Assembly: GCA_028718945.1 (NCBI GenBank)
Contig: JAQUKT010000007.1
Location: 1 to 40,971 of the forward strand
Length of the DNA stretch: 40,971 nucleotides
Source: Actinomycetota bacterium
GTDB lineage: Bacteria > Actinomycetota > Geothermincolia > Fen-727 > JAQUKT01
Direction: 5' to 3'
Below are positions 35,715-40,971 of this stretch, in pieces. Position numbers and translations under genes: made by a program. Position 1 is the stretch's first letter; each line of letters opens with the position of its first letter. The notes below the pieces were generated by a model. It worked only from the letters and a program-made list of their open reading frames with translations. It searched no databases and was not told the origin of the DNA.

Positions 35715-36420
35715 TCACGTGATAACGCAGTCTGTTTCGAACTCGAGAGGCATCCCACATATAACCCCACCCAGCGTTTTTAGAAGTGTCGATGCGTTTG
35801 AATCCACTTTCATGAAATATACCGACAACACAACGAGAACCCGAAGCCATTTCAATGGAATAAGACGGCCGACCACATATTCAAGAAAGTAGATACGTGC
35901 AAAGAAGAGTCGGGTACTGTGCACTGAGTCGGCTTATCGCATCTCTTAAGGCGTTAGTCGAAGAGATCGTTTATCCCGAACGACGAATAGTAGCGGTTTG
36001 CCGTTGGATCATCAGACGCGTATTCAAACCAGGCGGACCGTGCACTCACTGCTTCTGGGGTTTCCCGGGAAGTAGCCACGGCTGCCGCGAGCCAACCTTT
36101 TCCTGGAAGGGAGTCATCGGCATCCATCAGCATGATGAAGTTACTGTTTGACTCCGCCGCTCCAATGGATTTTCCCGTTTGATGTTTTTAAGAAACGTTT
36201 CTAAGAATGACGGCTCCGAAGCCGGGCGAGACTTAGGCCGATCTATCCGTAGTGTCGTCGTTAACTACGACGACCTCCATCCTGCCTGGGGATAGCCCTG
36301 TGAGGCAATGCTTTCCAAGCACTTGCCGATAAGATTCTCCTCGTTGAAGGCGAGGGCAACGCAGGATACCAAAGGTAGGTCGTAATCTGAGGTCAATTAC
36401 CATCCACCCCTGGCACATGA
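35715..36420 (-). pseudogene. Decayed GT2 glycosyltransferase and adjoining remnant
   Basis: Reading the minus strand, pieces of one GT2 enzyme occur in different frames: LPLVSCVALAFNEENLIGKC (from about 36378), then after a frameshift MEVVVVNDDTTDRSA ending at a stop near 36233, then a third frame from 36175 with NFIMLMDADDSLPGKGWLAA and on to GINDLFD, stopped at 35954. These match the N-terminal, DDGSTD-like and DADD-like blocks of GT2 enzymes in the right order. A 69-residue frame at 35715-35924 (containing GRLIPLKWLRVLVVLSVYF) may be its C-terminus or a different remnant. At least two frame changes and stops rule out a normal product. Confidence 0.75.
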
Positions 36421-36443
36421 TCCAGAATGTCCGGGTAACCTGA

Positions 36444-37679
36444 TTAGTTGTCCAGGCCAATGCCCATTTCCTTGAGGGCAAAGGAAAAAGTCGCTTCCCA
36501 GGTGGATTTCTTCGCCTTGTCTATGACATTGTGCCTGAGTGTGAAAAGTGTCTCCTTATCCTGCAGGAGTCGCAGTATCGCCTCCGCGATCCGAGCCGCG
36601 GAATCGTCGGCTGTTACTATGCCAAGCGATTCTTGTTCAATTTCCCGCCAAACCGGTGGTACGGGAGTCGTGACGGTTACCAGGCCTGACTTGAAGTACA
36701 TCCTTATCTTGATGACGTCCCCGAAGGGTTTCCGGGAGCCGGGAGCGACCGGGTAAGGCGCCACGCCGATGGCGCCGCTGCTTTGGAGTTCGAGTACCTC
36801 CGATTCTTTAGCGATATAGCCGGTGAATGTCACCGATTCCTCTACCCCCCGGTCTTCTACGAAAGCGCGGAGTTCCCTCTCCTGCTGGCCACCACCTATG
36901 ACAAGCAATCTCGCTTTCGGGTAACGTTCGAGTACGAGGCAGAACGCCTCCAGTAGTAATGCGGGCCCGTTCTCAGGGATCAACCCGCCGGCGTATACTA
37001 CCAGATCGGAATCTACGTCGCTGTCAGGTCGTATCAGCTCCTCTGAGAAATCAGGCGAATAAGGGACATAGATTTGTGGCGACATCCTGCGCTCATCGTA
37101 GCCCAAGATTTCTTTTCTCGCCTCCCCGATCGTGTAGGTTATGTTCCAGGTCGCATCCGAATGGTAGGTCGCGATCCTGTCAAGGAATATATACAGTTTG
37201 TTGACCAGGGAATTCGGGTAACGGTCTGGGGCCCAGTCGAAGACGTAGTAGGCCACGGTTTCGACCAAACCAAGCTTCTTGAACACAAGCCCGCAGACCG
37301 CGTTGACACATTCGACACCGACAAACAGGTTCACAGGGTTCGATCTGAAGCGCCTGTAGTTTCTTAGCAGGGCCCAGAAGTTGCTTACTATGTCCCTGAA
37401 TTTTAGGCGCATATAGGTGCGGTTGGAGTCGAACGTTCTGGTTTTCCTGCCCAGTCGGAACGAGGCACCCATCACGGTTTTTTTTTCGCGGCCGCGGCGG
37501 TAGCAGGTCAAGAATGCTCGCAGATCGTCGCTTCCAGGCAGGGGCTGCTCCAGCAGGAACACGCTGCCGGATCTCTCCGTGAAGAAGCGCATCATCGGCA
37601 CGACAGGCCCCGAGTCATTGGTTCGAATGCCGTCTTTGATGAAGGTATATGAAGATATGAACACCGATTTGAGGTGCAT
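36444..37679 (-). CDS. GT4-type glycosyltransferase (GT-B fold)
   Basis: The 411-residue protein has the two-domain layout of GT-B enzymes. The C-terminal half shows DLVVYAGGLIPENGPALLLEA near 230-250, ARLLVIGGGQQERELRAFVE, VTFTGYIAKESEVLELQSS and APYPVAPGSRKPFGDVIKI, where the usual acidic donor-binding segment is less canonical (KPFGDVIK). It probably adds one sugar to a lipid-linked glycan. GTG at 37682 and ATG at 37679 are both possible. It follows the radical SAM gene by 14 nt. GC content and codon choice resemble the genes to its right, not the left. Confidence 0.88.
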   Translation of the reverse strand: MHLKSVFISSYTFIKDGIRTNDSGPVVPMMRFFTERSGSVFLLEQPLPGSDDLRAFLTCYRRGREKKTVMGASFRLGRKTRTFDSNRTYMRLKFRDIVSNFWALLRNYRRFRSNPVNLFVGVECVNAVCGLVFKKLGLVETVAYYVFDWAPDRYPNSLVNKLYIFLDRIATYHSDATWNITYTIGEARKEILGYDERRMSPQIYVPYSPDFSEELIRPDSDVDSDLVVYAGGLIPENGPALLLEAFCLVLERYPKARLLVIGGGQQERELRAFVEDRGVEESVTFTGYIAKESEVLELQSSGAIGVAPYPVAPGSRKPFGDVIKIRMYFKSGLVTVTTPVPPVWREIEQESLGIVTADDSAARIAEAILRLLQDKETLFTLRHNVIDKAKKSTWEATFSFALKEMGIGLDN

Positions 37680-37693
37680 CACCCACCGCGTTC

Positions 37694-39193
37694 CTAAAGC
37701 CCAATAAGGGCCCTGATCGGCTCAAGCACTGACTTGATACCGTAGTTTGTGCACAGCAAGTAGTTTCTCTTTGCGAACCTGACGATCCAGGCAGGGTCGA
37801 TTACCTTGTGCAATATCATCGACCTGATTGCCCGCCTTCGAAACTCCTCGATTTCGGCGCCCGTGAGGCCGTCCGTGCCAAAAACGCATGTCGTCGTACC
37901 GTCGAACGATTCCCACTTGTTTTCAACGATAAATCCCCTTTCCATCAGCTTTCTATAGAACCTGGTCCCGGGTAAAGGAGTGGCTATCGAAACTTGGGCA
38001 GTGTCGAATTTTATCCTGTTGGCGAGCCTCAGGGTATCTTCCATCGTCTGCCGGGTCTCGCCGTCCAAGCCTAAGGAGAAGGTGGCGTGGATCATGATGC
38101 CGTACTTGCGACCCCACTCTGCCACCTGCACAGCCTTGTCCGGATTCAGCGGCTTGCCAATATTCTTTAGTATCTCACGGTTTCCGCTCTCCACTCCAAA
38201 CTTCATGAATATGCAGCCGGAATCCGCCATCCCACGCATCATTTCTTCATCCACTGATATCGCGTCACCCATGCACGACCACTTTATCCGTAGGTTCCGC
38301 CTTCTGATCTCATCACAAATGCCGAGGACGTGTTTCTTTCTTATGCAGAAATCGTCGTCGTCGAAGTATATCTCTCTCGCCCCGAACCGCTCAATGACGT
38401 ACTCCATCTCGTCGACGACGCGGCAGGGGTCGAACGTGCGGTACGGCCCTTCTCCGTACATGACCTGATTCCATAAGCAGAAGTCGCATTTGAACGGGCA
38501 ACCCCGGGATGATTGAAGTGTGACGGCGGGCTTGTAAGTGCATACACCGTCGCCATAAACGGTGAGATCGGGACATTCGGAGGAAGGAAAAAGATCGAAT
38601 GCTGGATAAGGCAACGAGTTTATGTCGTCGACGAATCCCCTCTTGGAAGGCAGGAACACTTCGCCCTCGGCCCGGTACGCAAGACCAGGCACGGAAGTTT
38701 CCTTTTCGCCTGACTCGAGTGCCTCGACAAGGCCCAGAACCGTGTATTCGTACTCGCCCAGCGCGACATAGTCTATCTGGACATTCTCCTCCAGCAGAGT
38801 TCCTCCACACGCCGTGGCGTGCGCTCCGCACAGAAGAATCCTCGTATCCGGAAGGAGGCCCTTCAATTTGCCACACAGTGCCAGGTCCTGATTGATGGCG
38901 TGCGTAGCGGTCTCCACGACAATGAGCCCGGGCTTTATCTTCCCGGCGCGCTCAAGGAATTCATCCTCCTGCAGGTCCATCGCAACACCATCTATCACGT
39001 GGACGTCGTGGTTACGGTTCATGAGTACACTTGCCGTGTAGGCGAGGAAAAAAGGGAAAAAACAGGCGGTGTTCTTCCGGCCCTTTTTCTTGGCATAAGA
39101 CCAAGGCCACCGGCTTCCGGCCTTGATATAGTATTTCTCTTCGGTTTCGCTCATCGACTGGCGAGTCGCCGGATTTGCAAGCAAGACCTTCAT
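37694..39193 (-). CDS. B12-binding-domain radical SAM protein (class B type)
   Basis: The 499-residue protein has an N-terminal Rossmann-like domain of the cobalamin-binding type (KVLLANPATRQS... HDVHVIDGVAMDL... PDTRILLCGAHATACGG, about 1-135) and a radical SAM core with SSRGCPFKCDFCLWNQ near 233-248 (CxxxCxxC), then FGVESGNREILKNIGKP and SLGLDGETRQTMEDTLRLAN. Class B enzymes include methyltransferases and BchE-like cyclases; the substrate here is unknown. The cluster context suggests modification of a sugar or lipid-linked glycan. ATG 39193 with GGAGG eight bases upstream. Confidence 0.9.
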   Translation of the reverse strand: MKVLLANPATRQSMSETEEKYYIKAGSRWPWSYAKKKGRKNTACFFPFFLAYTASVLMNRNHDVHVIDGVAMDLQEDEFLERAGKIKPGLIVVETATHAINQDLALCGKLKGLLPDTRILLCGAHATACGGTLLEENVQIDYVALGEYEYTVLGLVEALESGEKETSVPGLAYRAEGEVFLPSKRGFVDDINSLPYPAFDLFPSSECPDLTVYGDGVCTYKPAVTLQSSRGCPFKCDFCLWNQVMYGEGPYRTFDPCRVVDEMEYVIERFGAREIYFDDDDFCIRKKHVLGICDEIRRRNLRIKWSCMGDAISVDEEMMRGMADSGCIFMKFGVESGNREILKNIGKPLNPDKAVQVAEWGRKYGIMIHATFSLGLDGETRQTMEDTLRLANRIKFDTAQVSIATPLPGTRFYRKLMERGFIVENKWESFDGTTTCVFGTDGLTGAEIEEFRRRAIRSMILHKVIDPAWIVRFAKRNYLLCTNYGIKSVLEPIRALIGL

Positions 39194-39293
39194 GCAACAC
39201 ACCTCCCTGACTCGCGGCCACGTTCAGCACCGCGCTGTGAATCAGAAATGATCACACTGCACCTCTCGGGTTCCTCCACTCCTGAACTCGGAA

Positions 39294-40388
39294 TCATGGC
39301 AACATTACTTGATACAGAGCTCTCTCATGGTCCCTGATCCAGCCAGTTACTATATCTACAACCTCGACAACATCCGTCCGCGGTTGCCATCCGAGGTTGC
39401 TCTGAGCCTTGGATAAGTCGGAGAGGTAAATCATAATGTCGCCGGGCCTGCCTTCAGGCTCGGCCGAGATGTTGATCCTGTTACCGGTTACTTCCTGACA
39501 TATACCAGTGAGCTCGAGTAGAGAGAAGCTCATGTCTGGCCCCCCACCGATATTGAAGACCTCACCGTCGCACGCATCCAGATTAGAGAGTTGAATCTTG
39601 AGCAACTCGAAGAGGTCATCGATGAAGACCAGGTCTCGGACTTGCTTCCCCTTGCCTCCGAAACCGATATACGAGAGGTCCCTCTTGAAAACATGTGCGG
39701 CCGCCCACAGGGCGACGATGCCCTGATCAACCTTGCCGAACTGCCATGGCCCGGCAATAACGCCGCAGCGGTTTATGACGCCCCGAATGCCGTACATGCT
39801 CATGTATTCGTTGAGGATTATCTCGGAGCAGAGCTTAGTTGCGCCGTACATCGTCTTCGCACCGGAGACGCTGAATTCCTCGGATATCCCCTTATCCGAG
39901 ATGCCGGGTATCGAAGTAAGCGCGGACTCATCCCACTCAAACCTGGTTACGGTTTCAACCGTTTCGACCCGGTTGATGGCTTCGAAAGGGTAGACCCTGC
40001 TGGTGCTCAGGAACAAGATATCGGCACCGTGGCGGCGGGCGAGCTCGAAACAATTTATCGCCCCGGTGAGGTTGGTATCCAGGACGTACCTGGGGCTTTC
40101 TCCCCAACCCGCCAGGACAGAAGCCTCCGCGGAGCACTCAATAATAACGTCTATCTGCTCCTTCAGCTTGAGATCCTCCGGGTTCCTTATGTCACCGTGG
40201 ACGAACCTGACGTCGTTGTCTTTTAGGCGATTTATGTTTAGCTCGGATCCCCTCCTCTTCAGATTGTCGAATGCGATTACCCTCGACCCGGGCCGACTCT
40301 TCTTGAAAGATATCGCCAAGTTGCTGCCTACGAATCCTGCGCCTCCGGTGACCAGCATCGTCTCGAACCCGACAGCTTCAGGCTCCAT
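39294..40388 (-). CDS. NAD-dependent sugar-nucleotide epimerase (CDP-paratose 2-epimerase-like)
   Basis: Extended short-chain dehydrogenase of 364 residues. The NAD motif is TGGAGFVGSN, near residue 14-23; the catalytic region has LSTSRVYP and MYGATKL (Ser and Tyr-x3-Lys). The blocks FDNLKRRGSELNINRL, ECSAEASVLAG, NRCGVIAGPWQFGKVDQG and IGFGGKGKQVRDLVFIDDL strongly resemble CDP-paratose/tyvelose 2-epimerases, which make 3,6-dideoxyhexoses for surface polysaccharide. The exact nucleotide sugar is inferred. Its ATG lies one base after the stop of the upstream epimerase gene. Confidence 0.9.
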   Translation of the reverse strand: MEPEAVGFETMLVTGGAGFVGSNLAISFKKSRPGSRVIAFDNLKRRGSELNINRLKDNDVRFVHGDIRNPEDLKLKEQIDVIIECSAEASVLAGWGESPRYVLDTNLTGAINCFELARRHGADILFLSTSRVYPFEAINRVETVETVTRFEWDESALTSIPGISDKGISEEFSVSGAKTMYGATKLCSEIILNEYMSMYGIRGVINRCGVIAGPWQFGKVDQGIVALWAAAHVFKRDLSYIGFGGKGKQVRDLVFIDDLFELLKIQLSNLDACDGEVFNIGGGPDMSFSLLELTGICQEVTGNRINISAEPEGRPGDIMIYLSDLSKAQSNLGWQPRTDVVEVVDIVTGWIRDHERALYQVMLP

Positions 40389-40389
40389 T

Positions 40390-40971
40390 TCAGACTACCT
40401 CTTTCTGGACATCGTAAATCTCCTCCAAGATGCTCCTCAAGTCGCGGGTGAAATCCCAGGAGGGAAAATGCTCTTTGAACTTTGTCACACTGCTTATCCA
40501 CCACATGTGGTCTCCCACACGGTTCTTATCGATGTACTCGTAGTCCAGAGTGCGCCCAGTTATCTCCTCGCAAAGCTCGATCGCCTCCAGGACGGAACAG
40601 CTGGATGCCCTTGAGCCCCCTGCGTTGTAGACCTCTCCCGGCCTGGGGTCACGGTAGAAATGCCAGAACATGTTGACGAGGTCGAAAGAGTGGATGTTGT
40701 CGCGGACCTGCTTGCCTTTGTACCCGTAGATATAGTACTTGCCGCCCGTGATACAGCATCTCATGAGATAGGACAGGAACCCGTGAAGCCTCGTGCCGGA
40801 GTGAGCCGGACCCGTGAGACAGCCACCCCTGAATACTCCGGTCTTCAGACCAAAGTACTTACCGTACTCCTGCACCATGACGTCGGCCGCGAGCTTCGAT
40901 ACACCGAACAGGCTATGCATGGACTTGTCGATCGACATCGTCTCGTCGATTCCTTCGTACCACCCGTGGTT
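40390..40971 (-). CDS. NAD-dependent epimerase/dehydratase, partial (N-terminus beyond right edge)
   Basis: The C-terminal 193 residues of an extended SDR sugar-nucleotide enzyme; the frame is open through the window edge. Visible blocks: [57 protein letters not shown] and GEVYNAGGS. The usual catalytic YxxxK reads F-G-V-S-K, with Phe in place of Tyr; my recollection is that a subgroup paired with CDP-paratose-type epimerases shares this change. It belongs to the same operon as the downstream epimerase. Confidence 0.88.
   Translation of the reverse strand, partial: NHGWYEGIDETMSIDKSMHSLFGVSKLAADVMVQEYGKYFGLKTGVFRGGCLTGPAHSGTRLHGFLSYLMRCCITGGKYYIYGYKGKQVRDNIHSFDLVNMFWHFYRDPRPGEVYNAGGSRASSCSVLEAIELCEEITGRTLDYEYIDKNRVGDHMWWISSVTKFKEHFPSWDFTRDLRSILEEIYDVQKEVV

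Noticed and set aside
35897-36151. Plus-strand frame of 84 residues near the GT2 remnant
   Set aside because: It is antisense to readable GT2 pieces (NFIMLMDADDSL and following) on the minus strand, so the minus strand holds the real ancestry.
38391-38876. Arg-rich minus-strand frame of 161 residues within the radical SAM gene
   Set aside because: Frame-shifted shadow of the radical SAM coding region, with composition typical of an out-of-frame high-GC sequence.
1-40971. CRISPR arrays, phage genes, toxin-antitoxin or defence systems
   Set aside because: I looked for spaced direct repeats and for known defence, integrase and transposase motifs and saw none; the only long direct repeat is tuf.

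Overview
The window is a chromosomal segment from a bacterium, most likely an uncultured, deeply branching relative of the Actinomycetota. This placement is an inference. It rests on the long helical insert near residues 145-300 of the RNA polymerase beta' subunit, the general look of RpoB, SecE and L33, and the compact linkage of the secE-nusG, rplKAJL, rpoBC, str and S10 gene groups. A Firmicutes-like or unnamed neighbouring phylum cannot be excluded by eye. GC content is moderate (35-48% in lines I counted), rising to about 55-65% at the right end.

Region 1 (1-21249, all minus strand, read right to left) is one nearly continuous block of information-processing genes: tRNA-Tyr, tRNA-Thr, tRNA-Met, tuf copy 2, rpmG, tRNA-Trp, secE, nusG, rplK, rplA, L10 leader, rplJ, rplL, rpoB, rpoC, rpsL, rpsG, fusA, tuf copy 1, rpsJ, rplC, rplD, rplW, rplB, rpsS, rplV and rpsC (cut by the left edge). 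Three good sigma-70-type promoters precede tRNA-Tyr, rplJ and rpoB, each with 17-nt spacing. There is a probable L10 autoregulatory leader with an attenuator hairpin, and a terminator-like hairpin between rpoC and rpsL. The two tuf genes appear identical over about 1220 bp with sharp borders. Several core genes start with TTG.

Region 2 (21254-25397, minus) holds a DUF72 protein, an RsbW-like HATPase, an RsbV/SpoIIAA-like STAS protein, a small basic protein with one C-terminal membrane segment, an AmrS-type radical SAM enzyme and dapA. The kinase/STAS pair and the membrane protein look like a small partner-switching signalling unit without an obvious sigma factor nearby.

Region 3 (25665-35596) is mixed: a small plus-strand membrane protein, a GT2 glycosyltransferase fused to a PilZ c-di-GMP domain, UDP-GlcNAc 2-epimerase, 3-hydroxyacyl-CoA dehydrogenase, an AtpI-like protein, a short inverted-repeat (REP/MITE-like) element, a WecA/TagO-type phosphotransferase, dCMP deaminase, an amidohydrolase, a HAD phosphatase, a tiny probably leaderless Cys-rich protein, a decayed radical SAM gene and a Nudix hydrolase.

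Region 4 (35600-40971) starts with a decayed GT2 glycosyltransferase and then enters a higher-GC surface-polysaccharide cluster on the minus strand: a GT4 glycosyltransferase, a B12-binding-type radical SAM enzyme, and two sugar-nucleotide epimerases of the CDP-paratose/tyvelose 2-epimerase type, the second cut by the right edge.
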